64,000 nt of DNA from Arenimonas sp. GDDSR-1 (GTDB lineage: Bacteria; Pseudomonadota; Gammaproteobacteria; Xanthomonadales; Xanthomonadaceae). The stretch is taken from positions 59,487-123,486 of the forward strand of contig NZ_JAPDUI010000001.1 of assembly GCF_025980345.1 (NCBI RefSeq), read 5' to 3'. Position numbers and translations under genes: made by a program. Below the pieces are notes generated by a model that saw only the letters and a list, made by a program, of their open reading frames with translations, did no database searches and was not told the origin of the DNA. This document shows, one piece after another, positions 29,552 to 40,585 of the stretch (its first letter is position 1; each line of letters starts with the position of its first letter).

Positions 29552-30625
29552 ATGGCCCGTGCAACCACCGCCCGCATCCATATCGATGCCCTGCGTCACA
29601 ATCTGGCACGTATCCGCGCCGCGGCGCCGCACGCCAAGGTAATGGCCGTGGTCAAGGCCGACGGCTATGGCCATGGCCTTGAGCGCGTGGCCCAGGCTTT
29701 GGCCGGAGCCGATGCCTTCGGTGTTGCCGCGCTTTCCGATGCCCAGCGCCTGCGTGCCGCCGGATTTTCACAAACCATCGTGTTGCTTTCGGGATTCGAT
29801 GAAGCCGCCGACCTGGCGCAGCTTCGGCAGCTCTCGGTAGCCACCGTCGTCCACCACCCGTTTCAACTTGAACTGCTTGCCGCCGATCACGGCAGCCCGA
29901 TTTCGGTCTGGCTCAAGATGGATTCCGGCATGCACCGGCTCGGATTTCCCCCCGAAAGTTTTGCCGGGACCTATCGGCGTCTGCAGTCGATGCCGAATGT
30001 TGCCGCCGATATCGTGTGCATGAGTCACTTCGCCAGCTCGGACGAGCCGGAAAATCCGCAAACGCCCGATCAGCTCCGTTGCTTCGACGCCCATTTGCCG
30101 GAAGGGGCTTCGGTCTGTTCACTGTCCAATTCCGCTGCGGTACTGGCCTGGCCTGCCGCACATCGGCAATGGCTGCGGGCCGGCGGGGCTCTATACGGTT
30201 TAAGTGTCGCATCCGGAAAGACCGGTGCCGATTTCGGACTCAAACCGGCCATGACCTTGAGTACCCGGCTGATTTCCATCCAGCAGGTCTGTGCCGGTGA
30301 GCGCGTCGGCTATGCCGGGTCCTATCTTTGTCCCGAAGACATGCCCATCGGCGTTGCCGCCATCGGCTATGGCGACGGCTATCCGCGCAATATCCGACCG
30401 GGAACACCGGCGTTGTTGAACGGACGCCGTGTGCCGATTATCGGAAGAGTCTCGATGGATCTGATGACCGTCGACCTTCGCAGCCAGCCGCAGGCTGCCG
30501 TCGGCGACGAACTCACTCTCTGGGGCGAAGGCCTGCCGGTCGAGGAAATCGCCGAGGCCGCCGGCACCATCAGTTATGAGCTGACCTGCTCGATTACCCG
30601 TCGCGTCCGTTTTCAGGAAGATTGA
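29552..30625 (+). CDS. alr: alanine racemase
   Basis: VMAVVKADGYGHGLERVAQAL, YGDGYPRNIRPGTPALLNGRRVPIIGRVSMDLMTVDL. Confidence 0.97.
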   Translation: MARATTARIHIDALRHNLARIRAAAPHAKVMAVVKADGYGHGLERVAQALAGADAFGVAALSDAQRLRAAGFSQTIVLLSGFDEAADLAQLRQLSVATVVHHPFQLELLAADHGSPISVWLKMDSGMHRLGFPPESFAGTYRRLQSMPNVAADIVCMSHFASSDEPENPQTPDQLRCFDAHLPEGASVCSLSNSAAVLAWPAAHRQWLRAGGALYGLSVASGKTGADFGLKPAMTLSTRLISIQQVCAGERVGYAGSYLCPEDMPIGVAAIGYGDGYPRNIRPGTPALLNGRRVPIIGRVSMDLMTVDLRSQPQAAVGDELTLWGEGLPVEEIAEAAGTISYELTCSITRRVRFQED

Positions 30626-30690
30626 GCATTCACGCCGGACTGACGGCATTTCGGTTTAACTGATGCTCCAAGCATCCGAGGAGAATTCGC

Positions 30691-32100
30691 GTGGCCAATG
30701 CACTGGTCTGGTTGCGGCGCGATTTGCGTCTGCATGATAATCCTGCCCTGGCCCAAGCGGTCTCCGACGGCTACGCGCCGGTGCTGGTTTATGTGCATGC
30801 CCCGCAGGAGCAGGGCGATTGGGCGCCTGGCGCTGCCAGCCGGACCTGGCTGCACCATTCGCTGATCGCGCTGCAGCAAGCCATTGCCGAGATTGGCGGC
30901 CGTCTGATCATCGCACATGGACAAAGTCTGCATGAACTTGAACGCCTTCAGGCCGAGACGCAGGCCGAAGCGCTGTATTTCAGCAATCTGTATGAACCCA
31001 TTCTGCAGGCCCGGGACGGCCGCGTGCAGGCCGCTTTCGAGCAGCGGGGGCTGACCGTCAAGCGTTTCAATGCCAATCTGCTGTTCGAACCCTGGCAGAT
31101 TAAGACCGGCGGCGGAACGCCGTACAAGGTGTTCACCCCGTTTTGGCGGAACGCTTCCGCCCAGCTCAGTCTCCGTCAACCGTACCCGAGGCCAGACCGA
31201 TTGCCGGATTTCGGCGGCACCGGTCTGACAATCGATGCGCTTGGTCTGCTGCCGGAACGGGATTGGCATGCCGGTTTCTGGCAGTACTGGCAGCCGGGCG
31301 AATCGGGAGCCGCCGAGATGCTCGACATCTTCTGCGAGGGCGCCATTGACGGTTATAAGGAACAGCGCAATCTGCCGGACCGGACCGGCACATCCAAGCT
31401 TTCCCCGCATCTGCATTTCGGCGAAATCTCACCCCAGCAGATCTGGCGGCGCATCGAACGGGTCAGGCTTTCGGAGTCGGCGCAGGCGGACCTCGGACAC
31501 TTCAAGTCCGAATTGGGCTGGCGTGAGTTTTCCTACCATCTGTTGCATCATTTTCCCGACTCCAGCGACCGCAATCTCAATCCGCAGTTCGAGCGGTTTG
31601 CCTGGGCGGAAGCCGATCCGGAGCTGCTTTCGGCCTGGCAGCGCGGACGCACCGGCATCCCCATCGTCGATGCCGGCATGCGGGAACTCTGGCATACCGG
31701 GTGGATGCACAACCGCGTGCGCATGATCGTGGCCAGTTTCCTGTGCAAGAACCTGCGCATGCACTGGCTGCACGGCGCGCGTTGGTTCTGGGATACGCTG
31801 CTGGATGCCGATCTGGCCAACAACAGCCAGGGCTGGCAATGGACCGCCGGCACCGGCTGCGATGCCGCGCCGTATTTCCGTATCTTCAATCCGGTCACCC
31901 AGGCAGAGCGTTTCGATCCGCAGGCGCGCTATATCAAACGCTGGGTTCCGGAGCTTTCCGCCTTGCCCGCCCCGGTGGTTTTCGCGCCATGGACGAAGCC
32001 GGCAGTGAGCGCGGCACTGGCTCCGGATTATCCTTCGATTCCGGTCGCCGATTTGGCCGAGTCCCGGCAGAGCGCATTGGCCGCCTACAGCCGGCGTTAG
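30691..32100 (+). CDS. phrB: deoxyribodipyrimidine photolyase (GTG start)
   Basis: LVWLRRDLRLHDNPALAQA; TRTGIPIVDAGMREL-like region, WMHNRVRMIVASFLCKNLRMHW, LDADLANNSQGWQWTAGTGCDAAPYFRIFNP. Confidence 0.96.
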   Translation: MANALVWLRRDLRLHDNPALAQAVSDGYAPVLVYVHAPQEQGDWAPGAASRTWLHHSLIALQQAIAEIGGRLIIAHGQSLHELERLQAETQAEALYFSNLYEPILQARDGRVQAAFEQRGLTVKRFNANLLFEPWQIKTGGGTPYKVFTPFWRNASAQLSLRQPYPRPDRLPDFGGTGLTIDALGLLPERDWHAGFWQYWQPGESGAAEMLDIFCEGAIDGYKEQRNLPDRTGTSKLSPHLHFGEISPQQIWRRIERVRLSESAQADLGHFKSELGWREFSYHLLHHFPDSSDRNLNPQFERFAWAEADPELLSAWQRGRTGIPIVDAGMRELWHTGWMHNRVRMIVASFLCKNLRMHWLHGARWFWDTLLDADLANNSQGWQWTAGTGCDAAPYFRIFNPVTQAERFDPQARYIKRWVPELSALPAPVVFAPWTKPAVSAALAPDYPSIPVADLAESRQSALAAYSRR

Positions 32101-32155
32101 TGCCCGCTGGAGGGTTTTTGCGGTAAAGTGAAGCCAGTTCACTGGCGAGTCCCGT

Positions 32156-33571
32156 ATGAGCGCAGTCCGCGGAAATAACCGAAAAATACCGATGAGCCGT
32201 GTCGACCATGCCTGGCTGCGCATGGAACGGCCGACCAATCTGATGATGATTACCGGCGTGATGATGTTCGAGACCCCGGTCAACATCGTCAAGCTCAAGA
32301 AGGTGCTGAACGACCGCTTTCTGGCCTATCCGCGGTTCCGCCAGAAAGTCGTGGAGACCCCGACCGGCACATTCTGGCAGAACGATGCCGATTTCGATCT
32401 TGATTACCATGTCCGTCTTTCAGCCTTGCCGGGAAAGGCCGACAAGGCCGCTCTTGAACGCTTCGTCAGCCAGATGGCGTCGACGCCGTTGGATAAAAGC
32501 AAACCGCTGTGGCAGTTCCACCTGGTCGAAAAATACGACGGCGGTTCGGCTCTGATCACCCGCATCCATCATTGCTATGCGGATGGCATCGCCCTGGTCC
32601 AGGTCATGCTGTCGATGACTGACAGCGAGGCGCGCCCGTCAAAGAGGGAGCCGCTCTCGAAAACCTGGCTGAAGGAAGATGGCAAGGCGGTCAAGGCGCG
32701 CATGGGCATGATCGACCGCTACATGAAGCTCGGCGAGAGCCTGCTCGGCAAAGGCATCGATTTCTACCGGGATCCGACTCTGGCCAATGTGGTGGCGAAG
32801 GAGGGCGGCGAAATCGCGCGCGAGCTCGCGGTGGCCCTGTCCCTCAGCGATGATCCCGATACCGTTCTTCGCGGCCGCCTCGGCGTCAGCAAGCGTGTGG
32901 CCTGGGCGCCGCCGCTGCCGCTGGAAGACGTCAAGGCCATTTCCCGCGTATTCGATGCCACCGTCAATGACGTGCTGATGGCCTCGATGGCCGGCGCCCT
33001 GCGAAGCTACATGATTGAACGCGGCGAACAGATCGACGGCGTCACGATACGCGCCACGGTGCCGGTGAACCTGCGCCCGCTCGAACACGCCAAAAAGCTC
33101 GGCAATCATTTCGGGCTGGTGTTCCTCGATCTGCCCATCGGCGAAGTCCATCCGGTGCTGCGGCTGGTGCGGGTGGTGGAAAGCATGAAACAGCTCAAGC
33201 AGTCCCGCCAGGCCGTCGTGGTTTACGGTCTTCTGGCCGCACTGGGCATGGCGCCGCCGATGCTGCAGAATCTCGCTTTCGAGATATTCAGCCGCAAGGC
33301 CACCACGGTCGCGACCAATGTGCCCGGACCGCAGATGCCGCTTTACATGGCCGGAGAGAAAATAAAAGAGCAGATGTTCTGGGTGCCGCAGACCGGTTCC
33401 ATCGGCCTCGGCGTCAGCATCCTGAGCTACAACGGCAATGTCCATTTCGGCCTGATTGCCGATGCCAAGCTGATTCCGGATCCGGATGCGGTGATCCAGC
33501 GCTTCATTCCAGAATTCGAGAAACTGCTGTATATCGCCCTCATGGGCGATTGGGGCGATCCGCCGGCCTGA
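32156..33571 (+). CDS. WS/DGAT family acyltransferase (wax ester synthase / acyl-CoA:diacylglycerol acyltransferase)
   Basis: MSRVDHAWLRMERPTNLMMI and HHxxxDG catalytic motif RIHHCYADGIALVQ; start may be 32192. Confidence 0.9.
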   Translation: MSAVRGNNRKIPMSRVDHAWLRMERPTNLMMITGVMMFETPVNIVKLKKVLNDRFLAYPRFRQKVVETPTGTFWQNDADFDLDYHVRLSALPGKADKAALERFVSQMASTPLDKSKPLWQFHLVEKYDGGSALITRIHHCYADGIALVQVMLSMTDSEARPSKREPLSKTWLKEDGKAVKARMGMIDRYMKLGESLLGKGIDFYRDPTLANVVAKEGGEIARELAVALSLSDDPDTVLRGRLGVSKRVAWAPPLPLEDVKAISRVFDATVNDVLMASMAGALRSYMIERGEQIDGVTIRATVPVNLRPLEHAKKLGNHFGLVFLDLPIGEVHPVLRLVRVVESMKQLKQSRQAVVVYGLLAALGMAPPMLQNLAFEIFSRKATTVATNVPGPQMPLYMAGEKIKEQMFWVPQTGSIGLGVSILSYNGNVHFGLIADAKLIPDPDAVIQRFIPEFEKLLYIALMGDWGDPPA

Positions 33572-33572
33572 T

Positions 33573-35405
33573 TCAGTCCGGGTCGTCGACCAGAAAACCG
33601 CCGCTTTGATGTGCCCACAGGCGTGCGTACAGGCCGTTTTTCGCCAGCAGTTCCGAATGATTGCCGCTTTCCACGATGCGGCCCTGATCCATGACGATCA
33701 ACCGGTCCATGGCGGCAATGGTCGACAACCGGTGCGCGATGGCGATGACGGTTTTTCCCTCCATGAGACGGTAAAGATCGCGCTGGATGACGCTTTCGAC
33801 TTCGGAATCCAGCGCACTGGTGGCCTCGTCCAGCAGCAGAATGGGCGCGTCCTTGAGCATTACCCGGGCGATGGCGATGCGTTGGCGCTGGCCACCGGAG
33901 AGTTTCACGCCGCGTTCGCCGACGTGTGCATCGTAGCCGGTACGTCCTTTGGCGTCCGTGAGGCCGAGGATGAATTCCTCGGCTTCGGCGTTACGCGCGG
34001 CCTGCCGCATGGATTCCTCATCCGCATCCGGGCGCCCGTAGAGCAGGTTGTCGCGGACCGACCGGTGCAGCAGCGATGTGTCCTGGGTGACCATGCCGAT
34101 CTGCCGACGCAGGGATTCCTGGGTCACCTGTCCGATGTCCTGGCCGTCGATGTGGATACTGCCCGGCGGAACGGAATAGAACCGCAACAGCAGATTGACG
34201 ATGGTTGATTTTCCGGCTCCACTGCGTCCGATCAGGCCGATCTTCTCGCCCGGTCGAATGCTCAGATTGAAGTCCGCAACGACCGGCTTGCCCGGAACAT
34301 AACTGAAATCAAGATGGGTGAAGGTGATTTCGCCACGGCTGACGCGCAGATCCTGTGCCTCCGGCACATCGCGGATGGCCACCGGGCGGGCAAGGGCACC
34401 GATGCCATCCTGGACGGTACCGATGTTCTCGAACAGGTTGGCCATTTCCCACATGATCCAGTGCGATACGCCGTTCAAGCGCAGGGCCATGGCGGTCGCG
34501 GCGGCGACCGCGCCGATGCCGACGGCATTTTGGCTCCAAAGCCACAAGGTCGCACCTGCCGTACCGAGAATCAACGCAATGCCGAGGATATGATTGACGA
34601 TTTCAAAACCGGTGACCAGACGCATTTGCCGGTAAACCGTGGCCAGAAATTCCTGCATCGACTGCTTGGCATAGAGTGCCTCGCGCTGGTTGTGCGAGAA
34701 CAGCTTGACGGTGGCGATGTTGCTGTAGGCATCCGTTACCCGGCCGCTCATCAGACTGCGGGCATCGGCCTGGGCGCTGGCTGCCCGGCCAAGACGGGGA
34801 ACGAAATACATGAGAGTCAATACATAAAGAACCAGCCAGCCGAAAAACGGCAGCAACAGCTGCCGGTCAAAACTGCCGGCGACCAGGGTCATGGTCAGGA
34901 AATAGATCACCACGAATACCAGGATATCGGTCACGATCATGACCGCATCGCGGACCGCGAGGGCGGTCTGCATCATTTTGGCCGAAACGCGTCCGGAGAA
35001 TTCGTCCTGGAAGAAAGCCATGCTCTGGCCGAGCAGATGCCGGTGGAAATTCCAGCGCAGACGCATGGCGAAGTTGCCGTTCAGCGCCTGGTATTTCACC
35101 AGTGCCTGGGCTGCGATGAGCAGCGGACTGGCCAGAAGCACGGCGGTCAGCAGGATGAGGTTGCGCTTCTCCTGTTGCCATAGCAGGTGCGGCGGCACAT
35201 TGCTCAGCCAGTCCACGATATTGCCGAGCATGGCGAACAGCAGTGCTTCGAATGCCCCGATAAGTGCCGTCAAAGCCGCCAGCAGCAGGATGAGGCCGCG
35301 CATGCCGCGCGTGGCTGTCCAGATGAACGCAAAGAAGCCTTCCGGGGGCTGGTCCGGAGGACCTTCGGGAAACGGGGAGACGAGGCGTTCGAACCAGGCA
35401 AACAT
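33573..35405 (-). CDS. ABC transporter, fused permease/ATP-binding protein (MsbA-like exporter)
   Basis: N-terminal TM domain, GRSGAGKST, KLSGGQRQRIAIARVMLKDAPILLLDEATSALDSE. Confidence 0.92.
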   Translation of the reverse strand: MFAWFERLVSPFPEGPPDQPPEGFFAFIWTATRGMRGLILLLAALTALIGAFEALLFAMLGNIVDWLSNVPPHLLWQQEKRNLILLTAVLLASPLLIAAQALVKYQALNGNFAMRLRWNFHRHLLGQSMAFFQDEFSGRVSAKMMQTALAVRDAVMIVTDILVFVVIYFLTMTLVAGSFDRQLLLPFFGWLVLYVLTLMYFVPRLGRAASAQADARSLMSGRVTDAYSNIATVKLFSHNQREALYAKQSMQEFLATVYRQMRLVTGFEIVNHILGIALILGTAGATLWLWSQNAVGIGAVAAATAMALRLNGVSHWIMWEMANLFENIGTVQDGIGALARPVAIRDVPEAQDLRVSRGEITFTHLDFSYVPGKPVVADFNLSIRPGEKIGLIGRSGAGKSTIVNLLLRFYSVPPGSIHIDGQDIGQVTQESLRRQIGMVTQDTSLLHRSVRDNLLYGRPDADEESMRQAARNAEAEEFILGLTDAKGRTGYDAHVGERGVKLSGGQRQRIAIARVMLKDAPILLLDEATSALDSEVESVIQRDLYRLMEGKTVIAIAHRLSTIAAMDRLIVMDQGRIVESGNHSELLAKNGLYARLWAHQSGGFLVDDPD

Positions 35406-35465
35406 GCAATGACCGTGCGTTATGCAGGCCTATAGTTTATCGCATGCCCGTCATGTGAGGTGCGT

Positions 35466-36434
35466 TCACCTGCTATTCCCGGCAAACAGGCCCAGCATTT
35501 CGTGCGCGATGCTGGCGCCCGCCAAGGCCGTGATTTCCGCATGGTCAAACGGCGGCGAAACTTCGACGACATCGGCACCGGTCAACCGGATACCGGCCAA
35601 ACCACGGATGCATTCCAAAGCGGTATGGGAATCGAAGCCGCCGACCACCGGAGTGCCTGTGCCCGGGGCGCAGGACGGATCGAGGAAATCGATGTCGAAG
35701 CTGAGATAGCATGGACTGTCGCCAACGCGCGCCTTGATGGCCGCGACGGCCGCTGCGATGCCATGCCGATGCAGCCAGCGCGCATCGAGAACTTCATAGC
35801 CGTGTTTTTCGGCATTGAATGTCCGCATGCCGAGCTGGATCGAACGCGAGGGATCCACGATGCCGGTTTTCGCCGCCTGATAGAACATGGTGCCGTGATC
35901 GATCCGTTCGCCATCGTCGGCCCAGGTGTCGGAATGCGCATCGAAATGGATCAGCGAAAGCGGGCCGTGCTTTTCAGCCAGAGCCTGCAGGATCGGGTAG
36001 CTGATGAAATGGTCGCCGCCGAGCGTCAGGGGCTTTACGCCGGCATTGCTGATGCCCCGGTAGGTTTCCCGGATCAGCGCGGGCGCCGCGGCGATATTGC
36101 CGGAATCGAAGAATACATCGCCCCAGTCGATGACATGGAGTTTGTCGAGCGGATCGGACTCCCAGGCATAAGGCGGACACCAGGCCAGCATGGTGGATGC
36201 GGCGCGTATGGCGCGCGGCCCGAAACGGGTCCCCGGTCGGCCGGTGGTGGCGACATCGAACGGAACGCCGATGACGGCGACATCGACACCGTCGAGGTCT
36301 TTGCTGTATCTGCGGCGCAGGAAGCTGGTAGCGCCGGCGTAGGTCGGCTCGGCCTGTGTGCCGTAAGGGGAAGATCGGGTAAACGCCAGATCCGAAAAAC
36401 TGGCGGTGGCGGGCGAGGGCTTGTCAATCGACAT
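35466..36434 (-). CDS. agmatinase / guanidino-acid ureohydrolase family protein
   Basis: GVPFDVATTGRPGTRFGPRAIR, TLGGDHFISYPIL, HFDAHSDTW, DHGTMF, SFDIDFLDPSCAPGTGTPVVGG. Confidence 0.9.
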   Translation of the reverse strand: MSIDKPSPATASFSDLAFTRSSPYGTQAEPTYAGATSFLRRRYSKDLDGVDVAVIGVPFDVATTGRPGTRFGPRAIRAASTMLAWCPPYAWESDPLDKLHVIDWGDVFFDSGNIAAAPALIRETYRGISNAGVKPLTLGGDHFISYPILQALAEKHGPLSLIHFDAHSDTWADDGERIDHGTMFYQAAKTGIVDPSRSIQLGMRTFNAEKHGYEVLDARWLHRHGIAAAVAAIKARVGDSPCYLSFDIDFLDPSCAPGTGTPVVGGFDSHTALECIRGLAGIRLTGADVVEVSPPFDHAEITALAGASIAHEMLGLFAGNSR

Positions 36435-36521
36435 GGTGGGCTCCGGTCTCAGCAGTCCACTCGTCGTTCCTTGCGCGAAGCAATCGCCGGGACGAGCGTC
36501 ACCGGTCTTGATACCTTCAGT

Positions 36522-38021
36522 TTACTTCATTGTCGGCATGCTGAACTCGGCACCGGCACGGATGCCGGTCGGCCAACGCGCGGTGATGGTTTTCAGTCGG
36601 GTATAGAAGCGGACGCCATCGTTGCCGTGCATATGCAGAGGCCCGAACAGGGAACGCTTCCAGCCCCCGAAGCTGTGGAACGCCATCGGAACGGGAATCG
36701 GCACATTGACGCCGACCATGCCGACCTGGATGCTGTGGCTGAACTGACGCGCGGCATCGCCGTCACGGGTGAAGATGGCGGTGCCGTTGCCGTATTCATG
36801 ATCATTGATCAGTCGGCACGCGGTGTTGAAATCCGGCACACGCACGATGCACAGAACGGGCCCGAAGATTTCCTCTTTGTAGATTTTCATGGCCGGGCTG
36901 ACCCGGTCGAACAAAGTGCCGCCGAGGTAGAAGCCATCTTCATGACCGGCAACTTTCAGGCCGCGTCCATCCACCAGCAGTTCAGCGCCTTCGGATTCAC
37001 CGGCGTCGATGTAGCCTTTGACTTTATCGCGGTGCTGGCAGGTCACCAGCGGGCCCATGTCCGGATTGTCTTTATCGCCCGGGCCGACGCGCAGGCTGGC
37101 GACCATCGGTTTGAGCTTTGCAATCAAGGCTTCGGCAGCGGCATCGCCGACGCACACCGCGACTGAAATGGCCATGCAGCGTTCGCCGGCCGAGCCGTAG
37201 CCGGCACCGAGCAGGGCATTGGCAGCCTGGTCCATGTCGGCATCCGGCATGATCACCATGTGGTTCTTGGCGCCGCCCAGCGCCTGCACGCGCTTTCCGG
37301 CGGCGCTACCGCGGGCATAGATGTATTCGGCAATCGGCGTGGAACCGACGAAACTGACGGCCTGCACGCGCGGATCATCAAGCAGGACATCCACGGCTTC
37401 CTTGTCGCCGTGCACTACATTGAACACGCCATCCGGCAATCCGGCTTCTTTCAGCAGGCGGGCGAGAATCAGGGTCGGCGTCGGATCACGTTCCGAGGGT
37501 TTCAGAATGAAGGTATTGCCGCAGGCGATGGCGATCGGAAACATCCACATCGGCACCATGCAGGGAAAATTGAACGGCGTGATGCCCGCGACCACGCCGA
37601 GCGGCGCGTATTCGCTGTAGGAATCCACCCCGGTACCGACGTTCATCGAATGCTCGCCTTTGACCAGATGCGGAATGCCGCAGGCGAATTCGACCACTTC
37701 CAGGCCGCGGGTCAGCTCGCCTTTGGCATCGGAAAATACCTTGCCGTGTTCATGGGTGATGGCCAGCGCGATTTCATCGGCATGGTCTTCCAGCAGTTGC
37801 TTGAACTTGAACATGACCCGGGCCCGGGCCAGCGGGGTGGTTGCGGCCCACGCCGGAAAGGCGGCCTGTGCCGAGGCAATGGCCGTCTCCACATCGCTTT
37901 TGTCCGCCAGGGACACCCGTCCGGTGACCGCGCCGGTGGCCGGATTGAACACCTCGGCGCTGCGTGTGCCGGTGCCGAAAACGGCTTTGCCGTCGATGAA
38001 ATGGGCGATGGTGGCGGTCAT
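36522..38021 (-). CDS. mmsA: CoA-acylating methylmalonate/malonate-semialdehyde dehydrogenase
   Basis: [74 protein letters not shown]. Confidence 0.95.
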   Translation of the reverse strand: MTATIAHFIDGKAVFGTGTRSAEVFNPATGAVTGRVSLADKSDVETAIASAQAAFPAWAATTPLARARVMFKFKQLLEDHADEIALAITHEHGKVFSDAKGELTRGLEVVEFACGIPHLVKGEHSMNVGTGVDSYSEYAPLGVVAGITPFNFPCMVPMWMFPIAIACGNTFILKPSERDPTPTLILARLLKEAGLPDGVFNVVHGDKEAVDVLLDDPRVQAVSFVGSTPIAEYIYARGSAAGKRVQALGGAKNHMVIMPDADMDQAANALLGAGYGSAGERCMAISVAVCVGDAAAEALIAKLKPMVASLRVGPGDKDNPDMGPLVTCQHRDKVKGYIDAGESEGAELLVDGRGLKVAGHEDGFYLGGTLFDRVSPAMKIYKEEIFGPVLCIVRVPDFNTACRLINDHEYGNGTAIFTRDGDAARQFSHSIQVGMVGVNVPIPVPMAFHSFGGWKRSLFGPLHMHGNDGVRFYTRLKTITARWPTGIRAGAEFSMPTMK

Positions 38022-38034
38022 GGCGTATTTCCGG

Positions 38035-39153
38035 TCAGGCGTTCAAGGCATCGGCGGCGGACACATAGGCGTAACCGAGATCGTCGGCAACGGCCTTGTA
38101 GGTGATTTTGCCGGCATGCACGTTCAGGCCGTTGAGCAGGTGCGGATCGGCCAGCAAGGCCGCTTTGGCGCCCTTGTTGGCAATCTGTACGGCGAAAGGC
38201 AGGGTGGCGTTGGTCAGTGCGAAAGTGGAGGTGCGTGCCACGCCGCCGGGCATGTTGGCCACGCAGTAGTGAATGACGCCGTCCACTTCATAGGTCGGGT
38301 TCTGGTGGGTGGTGGCTTTCGAGGTTTCAAAGCACCCGCCCTGATCGATGGCGACATCGACCAGCACCGAGCCCGGACGCATCAGCTTGAGCTGCTCGCG
38401 TGACACCAGTTTCGGTGCAGCCGCGCCGGGAATCAACACGGCGCCGATGACCAGGTCGGTGTCCGGCAGGCGTTCTTCGATGGCGTCATGGGTCGAATAG
38501 ATGGTGGTGATGCGGTCGCCGTACAGTTCGTCCAGGTATTTCAGACGATCCAAGGAACGGTCGAGAATGGTGACATGCGCGCCCATGCCCATGGCCATGC
38601 GCGCGGCGTTGATGCCGACCACGCCGCCGCCGATGACCAGTACTTCCGCCGGTTTCACGCCCGGTACGCCGCCGAGCAGCACGCCGGATCCGCCTTGGGC
38701 TTTTTCCAGCGCATGCGCGCCGGCCTGGATCGACATGCGACCGGCCACCTCGGACATCGGTGCCAGCAGGGGCAGGCCGCCCTTACGGTCGGTCACGGTT
38801 TCATAGGCGATGGCCGTGCAGCCGGAGGCAACCAGGGCCTTGGTCTGTTCCGGATCGGGTGCCAGATGCAGGTAGGTATAGAGAATCTGGCCCGGGCGCA
38901 GCATGGCGCATTCGACCGGCTGCGGCTCCTTGACCTTGATGATCATCTCGGCGCGTTTGAAGATTTCCTCGGCACTGTCGACGATTTCCGCGCCGGCCTT
39001 CTCGTACTGTTCGTTGGTCAGGCCGATCGACTTGCCGCCGTCGCGCTGGACCATGACCTTGTGGCCGTTGGCAATCAGTTCGCGGGCGCCGGACGGGGTC
39101 AGTCCGATGCGGTATTCATGGTTTTTGATTTCTTTCGGGACGCCGATAAGCAT
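38035..39153 (-). CDS. ald: alanine dehydrogenase
   Basis: [84 protein letters not shown]. Confidence 0.97.
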   Translation of the reverse strand: MLIGVPKEIKNHEYRIGLTPSGARELIANGHKVMVQRDGGKSIGLTNEQYEKAGAEIVDSAEEIFKRAEMIIKVKEPQPVECAMLRPGQILYTYLHLAPDPEQTKALVASGCTAIAYETVTDRKGGLPLLAPMSEVAGRMSIQAGAHALEKAQGGSGVLLGGVPGVKPAEVLVIGGGVVGINAARMAMGMGAHVTILDRSLDRLKYLDELYGDRITTIYSTHDAIEERLPDTDLVIGAVLIPGAAAPKLVSREQLKLMRPGSVLVDVAIDQGGCFETSKATTHQNPTYEVDGVIHYCVANMPGGVARTSTFALTNATLPFAVQIANKGAKAALLADPHLLNGLNVHAGKITYKAVADDLGYAYVSAADALNA

Positions 39154-39186
39154 GGGGAACTCCGGATGGCTTGAAGTGGGGTGATT

Positions 39187-40557
39187 TTAAGCGGTTTCGC
39201 GGATCGCGTCGGCGATTTTGGCGAAAAGCGTGTCGATATGGAATTTTTCCAGAATCAGTGGCGGCGACAGGGCGATCACGTCGCCGGTAACGCGGATGAG
39301 CACATCCTTTTCATGGAAGCATTTGGTGAACACCTCGTAAGCACGGGTGCCGGGTTTGCCCTCACGGGGGGCAAGCTCGATGGCGCCGATCAGACCGAAG
39401 TTGCGGATGTCGATCACATTGGGCAGACCTTTGAGCTGGTGGATGGCATCTTCCCAGTACTGTTCCAGGCTGATGGCCTTTTCGAACAGGTTCTCCTCGG
39501 CGTAGATGTCCAGCGTAGCCAAGGCGGCGGCGCAGGCCAGCGGGTGGCCGGAGTAGGTGTAGCCATGGAACAGGTCGATCATGTTCTCCGGGCCGGTCAT
39601 GAATGCCTCATGGACCTTGTCGGCGATGAACACGGCGCCCATCGGGACGCAGCCGTTGCTCAGGCCCTTGGCGGTGGTGATCAGATCCGGTGTGACGTTG
39701 AAGCGTTGTGCCGCAAAGGCTTTGCCGACCCGACCATAACCGGTAATGACCTCATCAAATATCAACAATATTCCGTACTTATCGCAGATTTCTCGAATTC
39801 GCTTCAAGTAGCCATCCGGCGGAATGATGACGCCGGCAGAGCCGGCAATCGGCTCAATGATGACCGCAGCAATGGTGCTGGCATCATGCAGCGCCACCAA
39901 ACGTTCAAGATCCTCGGCCAATTCCAGACCGTGCTGGGGCAGGCCGCGTGTGAAGGCGTTCCGGCCAATGTCCAGAGTATGGCGCAGGTGATCGACGCCG
40001 GACAGGCCGTTGCCATACCATTTACGGTTGTTCGGGAGCCCGCCGACGGAAATGCCGCCGAACCCGACCCCGTGATAGCCCTTTTCGCGTCCGATCAAAC
40101 GGGTGCGCTGGCCCTCACCACGGGCGCGGTGATAGGCCAGGGCGATTTTCAGGGCAGTGTCCACCGATTCCGATCCGGAATTGGTAAAGAACACATGATT
40201 CAATGTGTCTGGAGCGATGGCGGCCAGCCGCTCCGCCAACACAAAAGGCAGCGGGTGGCCCATTTGGAAAGTCGGGGCAAAATCAAGGGTGGCAATCTGT
40301 TGTTGAACGGCATCGATGATGCGCTGTCGGCCATGCCCGGCATTGCAGCACCACAGACCGCCGGTGCCATCCAAGATCTGCCGGCCGTCCGTGCTCTGGT
40401 AATACATGCCTTCGGCGCTGGCCAGCAGGCGTGGCGCGTGTTTGAACTGCCGGTTGGCCGAAAACGGCATCCAGAACGCATCCATGTGCTCGGGGCTTTG
40501 CGTGGCCTGACTCTTATAGTGTTGATGATAGGAGGTTTTATCGTTCATGGCGGTCAC
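39187..40557 (-). CDS. omega-amino acid (beta-alanine):pyruvate aminotransferase, class III
   Basis: MDAFWMPFSANRQFK, LDGTGGLWCCNAGHGR, HVFFTNSGSESVDTALKIALAYHRARGEGQRTRLIGREKGYHGVGFGGISVGG. Confidence 0.92.
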   Translation of the reverse strand: MTAMNDKTSYHQHYKSQATQSPEHMDAFWMPFSANRQFKHAPRLLASAEGMYYQSTDGRQILDGTGGLWCCNAGHGRQRIIDAVQQQIATLDFAPTFQMGHPLPFVLAERLAAIAPDTLNHVFFTNSGSESVDTALKIALAYHRARGEGQRTRLIGREKGYHGVGFGGISVGGLPNNRKWYGNGLSGVDHLRHTLDIGRNAFTRGLPQHGLELAEDLERLVALHDASTIAAVIIEPIAGSAGVIIPPDGYLKRIREICDKYGILLIFDEVITGYGRVGKAFAAQRFNVTPDLITTAKGLSNGCVPMGAVFIADKVHEAFMTGPENMIDLFHGYTYSGHPLACAAALATLDIYAEENLFEKAISLEQYWEDAIHQLKGLPNVIDIRNFGLIGAIELAPREGKPGTRAYEVFTKCFHEKDVLIRVTGDVIALSPPLILEKFHIDTLFAKIADAIRETA

Positions 40558-40585
40558 GATTTGGGCTGTTGAGCGATACTATACA

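Noticed and set aside
35460-37166. 568-aa plus-strand ORF opposite the ureohydrolase and mmsA genes
   Set aside because: Antisense to two well-supported genes and spans their junction; composition typical of a shadow ORF.
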